Positions 47,029-57,500 of a DNA stretch of 64,000 bases are shown here, piece by piece. The notes under the pieces were generated by a model. It was not told where the DNA came from and did not search any database. It saw only the letters and a list, made by a program, of their open reading frames with translations. The stretch is from an uncultured Lactobacillaceae bacterium (GTDB lineage Bacteria; Bacillota; Bacilli; Lactobacillales; Lactobacillaceae). The stretch lies in assembly GCA_945273735.1 (NCBI GenBank), contig CALYPJ010000006.1, positions 1 through 64,000 of the forward strand, written 5' to 3'. The translations under genes and the position numbers were made by a program. How positions within the stretch are numbered: the first letter of the stretch is position 1; each line of letters begins with the position of its first letter.

Positions 47029-47303
47029 CAAATTAACTCCAATTTTTGCTTAATTTAGTATACCATAATCGTATTTTGGAATACTTAAATAAAATAATTT
47101 GAGAAAATATTTAACTTTTTTTAATCTATCTATTTTAACTACTTAAGGCTAATTTTAGTCTTATCTTTTACAGTTTAAATTATATCATAATTTATAATCT
47201 TATTAGTATTTTATTGATATAGTTATTTTAAAATACAATAAATATCTTTTGTAAAAATTTAGATTATAATTGATAAATAAAAGTAACAAAGGAGTTTTCA
47301 TTT
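47029..47303. other. Divergent intergenic region, lysM side and ferredoxin side
   Basis: No gene found. On the minus strand an extended -10 (TGGTATACT near 47060) faces the LysM gene. On the plus strand TATAAT at 47265-47270 lies 34 bp before the ferredoxin ATG. A GTATT-TTGG-AATAC inverted repeat at about 47073-47086 next to the LysM promoter could be an operator. Confidence 0.4.
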
Positions 47304-47516
47304 ATGCAATTAAATCTAATTTCTCAACGCTGTATTGCTTGTGGATTATGTTTTCGCCAACACCCCGAAATTTTTACGGTAGACGACAAAGGAATTGCAC
47401 ATTTTAAAAAAGACCTAACAACTAAAGATTATCTAACCCTTAATTCTAGTCAGATTAAACAATTACGCACTACAATTACTAACTGTCCTGGTCATGCTTT
47501 TTATATAAGTCATTAA
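47304..47516 (+). CDS. Single-cluster [4Fe-4S] ferredoxin
   Basis: A 70-residue low-potential ferredoxin. C10, C13 and C16 (CIACGLC) and C61 (CPGHAF) can bind one 4Fe-4S cluster; a second set is absent. AAAGGAG precedes the ATG. Its stop overlaps the rluB stop by a few bases (convergent). The electron partner is not in the window. Confidence 0.88.
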   Translation: MQLNLISQRCIACGLCFRQHPEIFTVDDKGIAHFKKDLTTKDYLTLNSSQIKQLRTTITNCPGHAFYISH

Positions 47517-48244
47517 CGACCTTTTTTACTTAAATTTTTTAATTTTTTAATTTCAATATCGGTTAATTGCCGAAACATCCCTGAGCGCATACCTTCGTCT
47601 TTTAAAAAAGCAATTTGAATTCGCGTTAATCGACGAACCGAATATCCCAAATAAGAAAAAATATTCTTAACTTCATGATTTTTACCCTCGGTCAAAGTTA
47701 TTTTTACAAAACTATTACCCGTTTCCTTATTTACTTTTTTGACTTTTATTTTGGCAGGGGCATATTTTGTATTTTTTATTTTAATACCTTGACGAATTTT
47801 TTCTAAATCATTACTTTTAATTAAACCTTTAATCTTAACTAAATAAGTTTTAGGAATTGTAAAACGTGGGTGCATTAACAAATTGGCTAATTCTCCATCG
47901 TTTGTCATAATTAATAATCCACTAGTATCATAATCTAAACGTCCAACAGGAAATAAATGCAACCTCGGACTAAAAAATTGACTCACTGTCATACGATTAT
48001 ATTCATCTTTAGTTGAAGAAATTACTTTCTGTGGTTTGTAAAAAAGATAACTTTTTTTTGCAATCGGTTTAATCAGATGATTATTAATTTTAATTTGATC
48101 ATCAGGAGAAACTTTGAAACCGAGAGTTCGAATTACTTCACCATTAACTTTTATTTGACCCGATTTAATTAAAATTTCTGACTTTCTGCGAGAAGCTACC
48201 CCGCTAGAGGCCATCACTTTCTGTAATCTTTCTTTTTCTACCAA
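47513..48244 (-). CDS. rluB: rRNA pseudouridine synthase RluB-like
   Basis: A 243-residue RsuA/RluB family enzyme. N-terminal S4 domain (about 4-50, LQKVMASSGVASRRKSE) and catalytic core with GRLDYDTSGLLIMTNDG (catalytic Asp). It modifies a uridine of 23S rRNA. It follows scpB by one base, as in the conserved scpA-scpB-rluB order. Confidence 0.93.
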   Translation of the reverse strand: MVEKERLQKVMASSGVASRRKSEILIKSGQIKVNGEVIRTLGFKVSPDDQIKINNHLIKPIAKKSYLFYKPQKVISSTKDEYNRMTVSQFFSPRLHLFPVGRLDYDTSGLLIMTNDGELANLLMHPRFTIPKTYLVKIKGLIKSNDLEKIRQGIKIKNTKYAPAKIKVKKVNKETGNSFVKITLTEGKNHEVKNIFSYLGYSVRRLTRIQIAFLKDEGMRSGMFRQLTDIEIKKLKNLSKKGR

Positions 48245-48245
48245 A

Positions 48246-48785
48246 TTAAAATAGCTCCTTTTCTTTTAATAACTTCGCATCTAATTTTGGTATTTTAAGT
48301 AAATCTCTTAAATCGTTCAATCCAAAATAAGTTAAAAAATAATTAGTTGTGCGATAAACTTTTGGGCGACCCAGTGCTTCACTTTTTTTAGACATAATTA
48401 ATTGCTTCTTTTCTAAATTATGTAAAATTTGAGAACTATTTACTCCTCTTAATTCATCTACTTGAATTCGCATTATGGGTTGTTTAAAAGCAACAATAGC
48501 TAAAGTATTTAACTCAGAATTACTCAAACTTTTACCCATATATTTCTCAAGAAAAAGATCAATTTTTGATGCCAAATAGCTTTTAGTTTTAATAAAAAAA
48601 GTCTTTTTGTTTTGTATAACTTCAAGGCCACTATCATTATCATTTTCATATTTTTCTTTTAATTGTTGAAGACAATCAATAACTGTAGATTCGTCAAGAT
48701 TATAAGCTTTTTGAAGTTGCTCAGCTTCGATTCCTGTCTCACCAGCTAAAAATAATAAAGCTTCAAAAATTGCCTCATAATCCAT
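48246..48785 (-). CDS. scpB: Chromosome segregation protein ScpB
   Basis: A 179-residue condensin subunit of winged-helix type. Start chosen at ATG 48785, seven bases after GGAG; the longer frame reaches into scpA. It begins MDYEAIFEALLFLAGETG and has the SELNTLAIVAFKQPIMRIQVDELRGV segment that identifies ScpB. It joins ScpA and SMC to condense the chromosome. Confidence 0.95.
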   Translation of the reverse strand: MDYEAIFEALLFLAGETGIEAEQLQKAYNLDESTVIDCLQQLKEKYENDNDSGLEVIQNKKTFFIKTKSYLASKIDLFLEKYMGKSLSNSELNTLAIVAFKQPIMRIQVDELRGVNSSQILHNLEKKQLIMSKKSEALGRPKVYRTTNYFLTYFGLNDLRDLLKIPKLDAKLLKEKELF

Positions 48786-49527
48786 AGTTTTGCTCCAAAA
48801 ATAATTCTCCAAATTCATTTATTTGACTTACTTTAAGTTGCCGGTCATGCATTAATGATAATATTTCAACAAAACAAGCTATTACCCCGTCAAGACTAGG
48901 AAATTCACGGATAAGTTGAGAAAAAGTTACTCGTTTATGGCGTCTCAGTAATCCTTTTAAACAACTCGCAACATCCGATAATGAAATATTTAACCTTTTA
49001 ACTACATTAAAAACTTCCTCTCGTTCGCTTTGATGAATCATTATTTGTTGCATACAATCAACTAATTGTTCTAAACTTACCGCTCCTTTTTTTAAAGCCG
49101 GCCTTTGCCATTCTGAAGCAAAAATTTCTTCTCTTGAATAATTTAATTGGTGGTTTAACTTTTGTTGTTTTAAAGCTTCTCCGATTTTAACAAATTTATC
49201 GTAAGCTAATAATTGATTTTTTAAATTATCACGCGGGTCAGAAATTTCATCTAAAGCTTCTTTTTGTTGGTCTGGTAATAGCATTTTAGCTTTTATTAAA
49301 GTTAATTTACTGGCCATTACTAAATAATCACCTAAACGATCGAATAATTGATTTTCATATTTTTTTATAAATTCTAAAAATTGAGAAGTAATTTGGACAA
49401 TAGGAATATCGTTAATATCAATTTTTTGTGATTGAATTAATTTTAATAATAAATCTAATGGTCCTGAAAAATTATCAATTTCGAAAATTAAATTGTTTGT
49501 TTGTTTTTTGGTAAGGTTTTCTCCCAT
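48775..49527 (-). CDS. scpA: Segregation and condensation protein ScpA
   Basis: A 250-residue kleisin. N-terminal FSGPLDLLLKLIQSQKIDINDIPI binds the SMC neck; LFDRLGDYLVMASKLTLIKAKMLLP and the C-terminal winged helix (about 180-245) bind the SMC head. ATG 49527 overlaps ribT and has AAAGGA some 12 bases ahead, a long spacing. Confidence 0.95.
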   Translation of the reverse strand: MGENLTKKQTNNLIFEIDNFSGPLDLLLKLIQSQKIDINDIPIVQITSQFLEFIKKYENQLFDRLGDYLVMASKLTLIKAKMLLPDQQKEALDEISDPRDNLKNQLLAYDKFVKIGEALKQQKLNHQLNYSREEIFASEWQRPALKKGAVSLEQLVDCMQQIMIHQSEREEVFNVVKRLNISLSDVASCLKGLLRRHKRVTFSQLIREFPSLDGVIACFVEILSLMHDRQLKVSQINEFGELFLEQNYGL

Positions 49528-49862
49528 TCTTTAAAAATATCCTTTAGTTTTTCAGCACCTAAAAATTTTTTTTGTGACATTAACCTTTGTAAGTCATTTA
49601 AAACTAGATTATACCCAACTTTATTTTGAAAATTATGACGTAAAATTATATCTTTAACTATAACAAGATTTTTATCCATTATTTCTAATGATAACAGTCC
49701 ATCATAATTACGATCAGGACCTCGCCAAAGATAAACTTCATTCTCTCTATTAGTTAATTGATTAATCGTATTTTCTAATTTGGATGTTTTTATTCTTCGA
49801 TCATTATAAGTCAAAATTCCCATTGCAATTTTCTTAAACTCTGGTACATATTTTTTTAACAT
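49488..49862 (-). CDS. ribT: GNAT-like protein RibT
   Basis: A 124-residue acetyltransferase-fold protein similar to Bacillus RibT (YVPEFKKIAMGILTYN, then VYLWRGPDRNYDGLLSLEIMDKNLVIVKDI). Role in riboflavin metabolism is not demonstrated, and no rib genes are nearby. It is found before scpA in many Firmicutes. It starts two bases after the xerD stop and overlaps scpA by 40 bases. Confidence 0.75.
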   Translation of the reverse strand: MLKKYVPEFKKIAMGILTYNDRRIKTSKLENTINQLTNRENEVYLWRGPDRNYDGLLSLEIMDKNLVIVKDIILRHNFQNKVGYNLVLNDLQRLMSQKKFLGAEKLKDIFKEWEKTLPKNKQTI

Positions 49863-49864
49863 TT

Positions 49865-50779
49865 TTATTCCCTTGGTTTAGTTTTATTATAAATCTTTAA
49901 TAACAAATTATTAGCAATATGTGTATAAATTTGAGTTGTAGAAACATTTTGATGACCTAGTAATTCCTGAACACTTCTTAAATCAGCTCCATTGCTAATT
50001 AAATGTGTTGCAAAAGAATGCCTGAGGGTATGTGGTGTCACTTTTTTATCAATTCCTGCTAACTTTAAATATTTTTTGATCATTTTCCAAATAGATTGTC
50101 GAGAAATTTTATGGCCTTTATAATTTAAAAAAACTTCAGTTACATTTTGATGCAAAAATTGGTTACGAAAATTTTCTAAATATAATTTTAAATAATAAAC
50201 TGCCTGATCATTTAAAGGAACAATCCGCTCAACATCACCTTTACCAATTACATTAATTAAATGCATTGATAAATGTAAATCATTTAATTTTAAAGAATTA
50301 GTTTCGCTAACCCTTAGACCAGCAGCATACATTGTTTCTAAAATTGCACGATCACGAATCCCATATTTACTTTTTAAATCAGGAGCATTCAACAATCTTG
50401 AAACTTCTTTATAATTTAGAACACTAGGTAAAATTGTTACCCTTTTGGGACGAGAAATGTTATCAGTTGGATTAGTTTTAATCAATTCATTATCTAATAA
50501 ATATGCATAAAAATTACGTAAAGATGATATCGAACGAATTGCAGAATTAACTGCCATTTTATCACCGTATACACCCTGATAAAAATTTTCAAAATCTGAA
50601 GTTTTAGCATTTAAAAAATTAATATGCTTTGATTGACAATAAAATAGCCACTTTTCAATATCACTTAAATAAGCTTTAACCGAATTTTTGGATAAATTTA
50701 ATACAATTAAAAGATAATTTTCAAAATTATCAATAATTTTTTGTTCTGATTTATTTAATTTTAAGTTTAAGATAACCAT
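49865..50779 (-). CDS. xerD: Tyrosine recombinase XerD
   Basis: A 304-residue Xer recombinase. Catalytic Arg in AAGLRVSETNSL, Lys region GKGDVERIVPL, HTLRHSFATHL, LLGHQNVSTT and nucleophile Tyr in IYTHI. It partners XerC (28.1 kb). It overlaps cvfB by 29 bases; the exact start is uncertain, as the N-terminus is about 15 residues longer than usual. Confidence 0.92.
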   Translation of the reverse strand: MVILNLKLNKSEQKIIDNFENYLLIVLNLSKNSVKAYLSDIEKWLFYCQSKHINFLNAKTSDFENFYQGVYGDKMAVNSAIRSISSLRNFYAYLLDNELIKTNPTDNISRPKRVTILPSVLNYKEVSRLLNAPDLKSKYGIRDRAILETMYAAGLRVSETNSLKLNDLHLSMHLINVIGKGDVERIVPLNDQAVYYLKLYLENFRNQFLHQNVTEVFLNYKGHKISRQSIWKMIKKYLKLAGIDKKVTPHTLRHSFATHLISNGADLRSVQELLGHQNVSTTQIYTHIANNLLLKIYNKTKPRE

Positions 50780-51611
50780 CTTCTTCTACTATTGTCTTTG
50801 TTTTAAGTAAATGTCCAACTGCTCTCTTAAAACTACTTTTACTAATTCCAAATAAATTTTTTATTTCTTCTGGGGAGGATTTATCTGTAACTTTTAAAGC
50901 CTTTTGAGGATTATATTTAATAGCAGCTAAAATCATTGCAGAATCATCATCAATTCTAGCATAAGCATTTTTCAATAAAGAAATATTAATTCGATTATGT
51001 TTCCCAAAACCAATTACACGACCAACTACTTTTTGCCCTAAATGAACTCGATCATTTGTTTCAGTATGATATAAATAAGCCAAACGTTCTTCATTCAATA
51101 AAATAAAAGAACCATTTTTTCCAAGGTGATAGATTGAACCACTTACCATTTGATTACGCTTCAACTTTGAATCATTATTAACAAAACCACCATTAATTAA
51201 ATCTTCATCAGTGGCTAGTTTACCCCAAAGACGATTTTTGCGATCTTGTTGCAATCTAATAATCAATTCATCTCCCTCTTTTGGCCAATCTTGTTTTTGA
51301 TCAGGTAAATCATCCAAAGAAACTAAAATGTCTTTATCAACTAATCCAATATTAACAAAAACTCCACTTTCATGATCAACTGATACTACTGAAGCTTTTC
51401 CAAAACTTCTTAAAGAAGTTCTAGGAAAATTAAGAGTTGCTCGCCATTCATTATGACGATTTAAATAAACAAATCCAAAATATTTTTTTCCTATAGATAA
51501 AGAATCTAAATCTTTTGCTGTAACTAAAATTTTTTCATCATTAATCAAACCAATAATTTGATTATTTTTTTTATTTATAATTTCAATTTCAAAAATTTCC
51601 CCATTATCCAT
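50751..51611 (-). CDS. cvfB: S1-like RNA-binding protein CvfB
   Basis: A 286-residue CvfB family protein with tandem S1-type OB folds and a C-terminal winged helix (about 225-286, SSPEEIKNLFGISKSSFKRAVGHLLK). KASVVSVDHESGVFVNIGLVDKDILV is a typical S1 segment. In staphylococci CvfB affects virulence regulators; here the role is unknown. Two AAGGAG sites stand in tandem before the ATG. Confidence 0.9.
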   Translation of the reverse strand: MDNGEIFEIEIINKKNNQIIGLINDEKILVTAKDLDSLSIGKKYFGFVYLNRHNEWRATLNFPRTSLRSFGKASVVSVDHESGVFVNIGLVDKDILVSLDDLPDQKQDWPKEGDELIIRLQQDRKNRLWGKLATDEDLINGGFVNNDSKLKRNQMVSGSIYHLGKNGSFILLNEERLAYLYHTETNDRVHLGQKVVGRVIGFGKHNRINISLLKNAYARIDDDSAMILAAIKYNPQKALKVTDKSSPEEIKNLFGISKSSFKRAVGHLLKTKTIVEEDGYLKLKIK

Positions 51612-51646
51612 TTTTTCTCCTTAATCTCCTTAATAATAAAAGAAAA

Positions 51647-51676
51647 CGCGAAAAGATAAACATTTCGCGCTTTACT
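51647..51676 (-). terminator. Terminator of the pfkA-pyk operon
   Basis: Minus strand GCGCGAAA TGTTTATCT TTTCGCG TTTTCTTTT. Stem of 7 bp and T run, 35 bp after the pyk stop and 36 bp before cvfB. Confidence 0.8.
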
Positions 51677-51703
51677 ATAAAAACTTAGTAATTTTTACAC
51701 TAA

Positions 51704-53467
51704 CTAAACGTTCTCAATTTTGCCTTTATAAACAATACCACCCTTTGGATCAAGAGTAATGGTTTGTCCATCAGCAACTAAATTGGTAATATTTTTAGCA
51801 CCTACAATTACAGGAATTCCCAATGAAAGGCCAACTACTGCTGCATGAGAAGATAATCCACCTGCTTCAACGACAATTCCAGATGCTTTTTCAATAGCTG
51901 GAGTATAATCTTTATCAGTATTTTTTGTAATTAGAATATCACCACCTTGTATTTTAGCAATAGCTTCCTCAGCTGAAGTGGCAACTTTAGCGGTACCAAC
52001 CAAAGCATGATCACCTATACCACTACCCTTGCTTAGTTTAGAACCAATTAATTGAACTTTCAAAACATTAGTTGTTCCAGTTTCACCAACAGGTACGCCA
52101 GCTGTAATTAAAATTAGGTCTCCTTCTTTAGCAAATCCTAATTCAACCGCTTTTTGAGTTGCTAAATCAAAAAGTTCATCAGTAGATTTCGGATTACTAA
52201 TTAATACTGGTTGAACGCCCCAGTTAATAGTCAAGCTCTGTTGAACAGCTTCATTAGGAGTTAAAGCCAAAATATCTGCTTTAGGACGGTATTTAGAAAT
52301 CATTCGAGCTGTAAAGCCAGATTGAGTAGCAGCTACAATTGTTTTAACACCCAAATTTTTAGCGATATGCGCAACTGATTGACCAACAGATTCAGTTACA
52401 TCAGTTTTATCAGAAAGCATTTTTAATGTGAATGAATCCTGATTAACTAACGAACGTTCAGTTCTTAAATCAATTTTAGCCATAGCAGCTACAGATTTAA
52501 CTGGATATTTACCATTAGCACTTTCTCCAGAAAGCATCGTTGCATCAGTACCATCAATTACTGCATTAGCAACATCAGTAACTTCTGCTCGAGTTGGACG
52601 CGGATTTTCCTGCATTGAATCTAACATCTGAGTCGCAGTAATTACTGGTTTACCGGCAGCATTACATTTACGAATTAATTCTTTTTGAACAAATGGGACA
52701 TTTTCATAAGGGATTTCTACACCCATATCACCACGAGCAACCATTAAACCATCAGATACTTTCAAAATATCATCGATATTATCTATTCCTTCTTGTGATT
52801 CAATTTTAGGATAAATTTTAACAATTTCTTTATGTTTCTTTTCTAATATTTCTCTAATATCTAAAACATCTTGAGGTTTACGTACGAAACTAGCAGCAAT
52901 GAAGTTAATGCCATGATCAAGTCCAAAATTAATATCATCTGTATCTTTTTCAGTGATACCTGGTAACCGAATTTCAACGCCAGGTGCATTTACACCCTTT
53001 TTAGAGCCAATATAGCCTTCATTTTCAACTACAGTTATAAGCTCTTTATTTTTTTCATCTTTTTCCTTGATTTTTAGATCAACTAAACCGTCATCAATTA
53101 ATACATGACCACCAACATGGGCATCATCATAAAGTCCAGGATAAGTTACTGCAATCTTTTGAGGATTACCAATCAAACTATCATCCATAGAAATTCGAAT
53201 TATATCACCAATATGTGCTTCAAATCCTTTGTTTTCTTGATCAGTTGTTCGAATTTCTGCACCCTTAGTATCTAACATTATTCCAACTAATTTACCAGTA
53301 ATCTTTTCAGCTTCACGAACCATTTTCATTCGCGATAAATGTTCTTCATGATCACCATGAGAAAAATTAAAACGAAATACATTAGCTCCAGAATTAATTA
53401 ATTTTACGATAATGTCAGTTGAATTACTTGCCGGTCCTAAAGTTGAAACAATCTTTGTTTTTTTCAT
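51704..53467 (-). CDS. pyk: Pyruvate kinase with C-terminal phosphohistidine-like domain
   Basis: A 587-residue pyruvate kinase making ATP and pyruvate from PEP. The N-terminal TIM barrel shows KIVSTLGPAS, NFSHGDHEEH, MVARGDMGVE, and ATQMLDSM, GESANGKYP. Residues about 475-587 are the PEP-utiliser mobile domain (GGLSSHAAVVGLSLGIPVIVGAK, with the His of SSHAA), the extra domain of Bacillus and lactobacillar enzymes. It follows pfkA by 19 bp in a two-gene operon. Confidence 0.97.
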   Translation of the reverse strand: MKKTKIVSTLGPASNSTDIIVKLINSGANVFRFNFSHGDHEEHLSRMKMVREAEKITGKLVGIMLDTKGAEIRTTDQENKGFEAHIGDIIRISMDDSLIGNPQKIAVTYPGLYDDAHVGGHVLIDDGLVDLKIKEKDEKNKELITVVENEGYIGSKKGVNAPGVEIRLPGITEKDTDDINFGLDHGINFIAASFVRKPQDVLDIREILEKKHKEIVKIYPKIESQEGIDNIDDILKVSDGLMVARGDMGVEIPYENVPFVQKELIRKCNAAGKPVITATQMLDSMQENPRPTRAEVTDVANAVIDGTDATMLSGESANGKYPVKSVAAMAKIDLRTERSLVNQDSFTLKMLSDKTDVTESVGQSVAHIAKNLGVKTIVAATQSGFTARMISKYRPKADILALTPNEAVQQSLTINWGVQPVLISNPKSTDELFDLATQKAVELGFAKEGDLILITAGVPVGETGTTNVLKVQLIGSKLSKGSGIGDHALVGTAKVATSAEEAIAKIQGGDILITKNTDKDYTPAIEKASGIVVEAGGLSSHAAVVGLSLGIPVIVGAKNITNLVADGQTITLDPKGGIVYKGKIENV

Positions 53468-53486
53468 AAATTTCCTCTCACACTAA

Positions 53487-54446
53487 TTAATAAGCTAAAA
53501 TATTAGCTAAATCATACATTGAAAGATCTGTTTTAGACTTGGTATTAAATAAATCAAGCATTGAATGATGAGTAATTACTCCTTGTTCAATACCCACTGC
53601 TTGCCCACCTTTACCTGCAAGCAATAAATCAATAGCATAACTACCCATACGTGATGCTAAAATTCTATCTTCTGCGGTTGGTGAACCACCACGAGCTACA
53701 TGCCCCAATGTAACACTGCGAATATTTTCAATACCAAGATTAGACAACTGCTGAGTTAAAGAATCAGCATGAATTGCCCCCTCAGCTGTAATAATAATTT
53801 GATGTTGATGCCCCCTTTGACGAGCATCTTTAATTGTTGTTGCAATTTGATCAATGTCAAAGGGCTTTTCAGGAATAACAACTACTTGGCTTCCTGAAGC
53901 AATTGCTGTTCTTAAAGCAATTTCACCAGAATTCCGACCCATAACTTCAACAACAAAAATTCGACCATGACTTTTAGCAGTATCTCGTATTTTATCAATT
54001 TCAGAAACAGAAGTCTGAATCGCGGTTGAGAAACCTATTGTTTGGTCTGTAAAAGGAATATCATTATCAATTGTTCCTGGTAATCCAATTGCATTAATTC
54101 CTTGTTCAGTTAATCTGACTGCACCATGGTAAGAGCCATCACCACCAATAGTAACTAATGCATCAATTCCATTTCTTTTTAATTGAGCAACTCCTTTTTG
54201 TTGATATTCTTTTTCAGCAAATTCGGGATATCTTGCAGTATAAAGAATTGTGCCACCTAATTGAATTAGATCTGAAACTTCTTTTTCTTTAATTTCAAAA
54301 ATATCTCCTTCAACTAGTCCACGGTAACCATAATTAATGCCACATACTTCTAAATTTGAGCTTAAAGCTTTACGGGCCACCGCTCTAACAGCAGCATTCA
54401 TACCTGGGGCATCGCCGCCGCTGGTTAAAATACCAATACGTTTCAT
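53487..54446 (-). CDS. pfkA: 6-phosphofructokinase
   Basis: A 319-residue ATP-dependent phosphofructokinase, the control step of the Embden-Meyerhof route. GILTSGGDAPGMNAA at the start, GGDGSYHGA, GLPGTIDNDI (catalytic Asp) and VEVMGRNSGEIAL are hallmarks. Its presence with pyk in one operon indicates homofermentative or facultative sugar use. Confidence 0.97.
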   Translation of the reverse strand: MKRIGILTSGGDAPGMNAAVRAVARKALSSNLEVCGINYGYRGLVEGDIFEIKEKEVSDLIQLGGTILYTARYPEFAEKEYQQKGVAQLKRNGIDALVTIGGDGSYHGAVRLTEQGINAIGLPGTIDNDIPFTDQTIGFSTAIQTSVSEIDKIRDTAKSHGRIFVVEVMGRNSGEIALRTAIASGSQVVVIPEKPFDIDQIATTIKDARQRGHQHQIIITAEGAIHADSLTQQLSNLGIENIRSVTLGHVARGGSPTAEDRILASRMGSYAIDLLLAGKGGQAVGIEQGVITHHSMLDLFNTKSKTDLSMYDLANILAY

Positions 54447-54492
54447 GAATAAACCACCTTAATAAATTTTGTTGGATTAACAATATTCCAAT

Positions 54493-54518
54493 CGCGGTTA
54501 ATGTTACCACTAACCGCG
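54493..54518. other. Hairpin between dnaE and pfkA
   Basis: CGCGGTTA and TAACCGCG, eight bases each, are separated by 10 bases. The arm sequence is unusually GC-rich for the region. On the minus strand it is followed by ATTGGAATATTG, so it lacks a proper T run. It could be a terminator for dnaE, an operator, or an RNA processing site; I cannot decide. Confidence 0.5.
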
Positions 54519-54525
54519 AGTTTTG

Positions 54526-57500
54526 TCATAAGTTTTCATTTTCCCGCTCTTTTTGAAAGACAACATGAGATTGGCCAACTAAAGTCAATAATTTCCGATA
54601 AAAAACATTTGTTACATTAACCCAATTATCAGGATTTAAAAGAACATTTTTGTTATTATCATTATCAATTAAAAATACAGGACTTAATCCTGGACATTGG
54701 CGCAATAATTTTCTTAGATTTTGTAAATTTGTATTGGAAATTTTAGTAATATCTATGAAAAGTTTTTCATGGTCAAAAGCATCTTTTGCTGTTGAAAGTA
54801 AAAATAATTTATTAATTATGAAACTCTGTTCTTTTTGCCTTCTTAATTGTCCATAAACTCCTACCTTTTTTGTTTCAACTAAATTTGGATATAAATCAAA
54901 ATAACGATTAGCAAAAATAACACCATCTATTTGATCTTCAGCATCATCCAAAGTCACGAATGCCATTTTTTGCTTATTTTTATCCTTAATCACACGAATT
55001 TTACTTAAAGTAACAAATAACCAACTATTTTTTCTTTGCTCCAAACTTTTTATTTTTTGAGGATGATAAATCTTAGCTAATTCTTCAAATTGATCGAAAG
55101 GACCACCATTTAAATATAGACCGGTAAGGTCATATTCCATGGTAATTTTCTCTTCATAAGAAAAATCAGGGTAATTATCCCATCGAGGTTTAAGCTGCTG
55201 AAAAAGGGTAATATTATTTTGTGAAAACTTAATGGAATCTAAACTCATTTGCAAATTTTCTAAAAGTTCACGTCGATTTTTATGTAATCGATCACATGCC
55301 CCAGCTTTAATTAACGGAATAAAATTATCTACTTTTAAAAAGCGCTGATTTAAACGATTTAAAAAATCATTTAAATCTTTATAAATTCCATATTTCAAAC
55401 GTTTTTTAACTATTTCACTGATAAAATCTCTACGCAACCCTTTTATAACAATTAAACCAGAAATAATTTTTTGGCCATTATTACTAAAATTTAAAACACT
55501 TTGATTAATATTAGGAGCTATTACTTGAATTTTTCGCTTTTTAGCAGAATTAATAAAAACACGCATACGACTTAAATCACCAGTAGCATAAGCCAATTGT
55601 ACCGTAAAAAAATGAATTGGGAAATGAGCTTTAATATAAGCAAGCCAAAAAGCTAACATACTATAAGCAACAGAATGTGATTTATTAAAACCATAATTTG
55701 AAAAATATTCAATTAAATCATAAACTTTCTTTGCTTGTTTTTGACTATATCCATTTTTTAATGCACCGTCAATAAATTTAGATTGGTATTTTTCCAATAA
55801 CCGATGATTTTTCTTACTCATTGCTCTTCGCAGCATATCAGCTTCACTTAGAGGAAAGCCTGCCATCATATGAGCTACTTGCATCACTTGTTCTTGGTAA
55901 ACTATAACGCCATAAGTACTATCAACAATTGGTTTAAGGGGTACTAAATCAGGATCATAAGGTTCATTTTTGTGCTTTTTGTGATCAATATAAGTATTAA
56001 TCTGTCTCATTGGTCCCGGCCGATATAAAGCATTCGCCGCAACAATATCACTAAAATTCGTAACATCTAAATTAACTAGAACTCTTTTTAAACCTGATGA
56101 TTCAAATTGAAAAACTCCATCAGTATCTGCATCATGAAATATTTGCAAAGTGTCAGGATCATTAAGCTTAACACTTTCTATTTTAAAATTAGGATTATTA
56201 TATTTATGAATTAAATTTACCATTTTTTTCAAAATACTTAAATTTTTTAATCCTAAAATATCAATCTTTAACAATCCTAATTCTTCAACATCATGGTAAA
56301 TATATTGAGTGAGTAAAATATCGTTAGACCCTCTTTGTAAAGGAATTTTATCTACTAATTTTTTTTCAGAAATTACAACTCCAGCTGCATGAATTGATGC
56401 CTGTCTTGGAAGCCCTTCAATTTTTTTTAAAATATCATAAAGCAAGTTCCCAAATTTATCGGCATTTACCAATTCACGAAAGCTTGCTGATTCTTTGTAA
56501 CATTGATCTAAGTTAACATGAAAAATTTTAGGAACTGCTTTAATCCATTTATTAACTGTTTGGTTATCTGCTCCAAATACTCGTAAGCAATCTCTAATTC
56601 CTTGTTTAACACCAAGAGTAGAGAAAGTGATAATTTGAGCAAAATTATCTTTACCATATCTCTTTTTTAAATACTCAATAATTTCTATACGCTTATCATC
56701 CGGTACATCTAAATCAATATCCGGCATATTAACTCGTTCAGGATTTAAAAATCTTTCGAATAATAATCCATACTCAACTGGATCTACTTTAGAAATTCCT
56801 AAAGCATAAGCTACCAAAGATCCAGCAGCTGATCCTCTTCCTGCACCCAATTGAATATTTGATGAATTGGCATAATTAATAATGTCCCAAATAATTAAAA
56901 AATAATCAGAAAAGCCCATATTTTTAATAGTTTCAAGTTCATATTTAGCACGTTTTTGGTATATAGGATCTTGATCTTTATGTAATTCTCGTAATCCCTT
57001 TTTAACTAAACTAACCAAATATTCAAAAGAACTATTAAATTTTGACTTAAAATGTGGTAATTCAGTTTTTTCTTTTAAAATTTCAACATTCAATTTTTGA
57101 GCCAATTCATTTGCATTAAAAATTGCATCAAATAAATCACCTTTAGAATCATTTTTAACTTCTTCAGCAGATTTTAGTTCATCCTGTCCTGGCGAAGTAA
57201 CTAAAGGATCTAGAGGATCAAGTTTGTCTTGCTGATCTATTGCTCTTAAAACTTTTAATACAACTGCATCTTCAGCGTTTAAATATCGTACTTCGTTCAT
57301 ATATACAATTTTAAGCAGCTTGTTTTCATAAATTTTTTGATAACTTGCTAATTTAGTTAAATTTGTTTGATAAGGTGAATAACCTAAATATAAATCAGAA
57401 AAAATTAGGTGGTATTGGTTGATAGTATCAATTATTTGCGAAAAATTATCACAAATTACTTCGTTTGCTTGAGGATGAATAATTGCAACAAGATCAGAAA

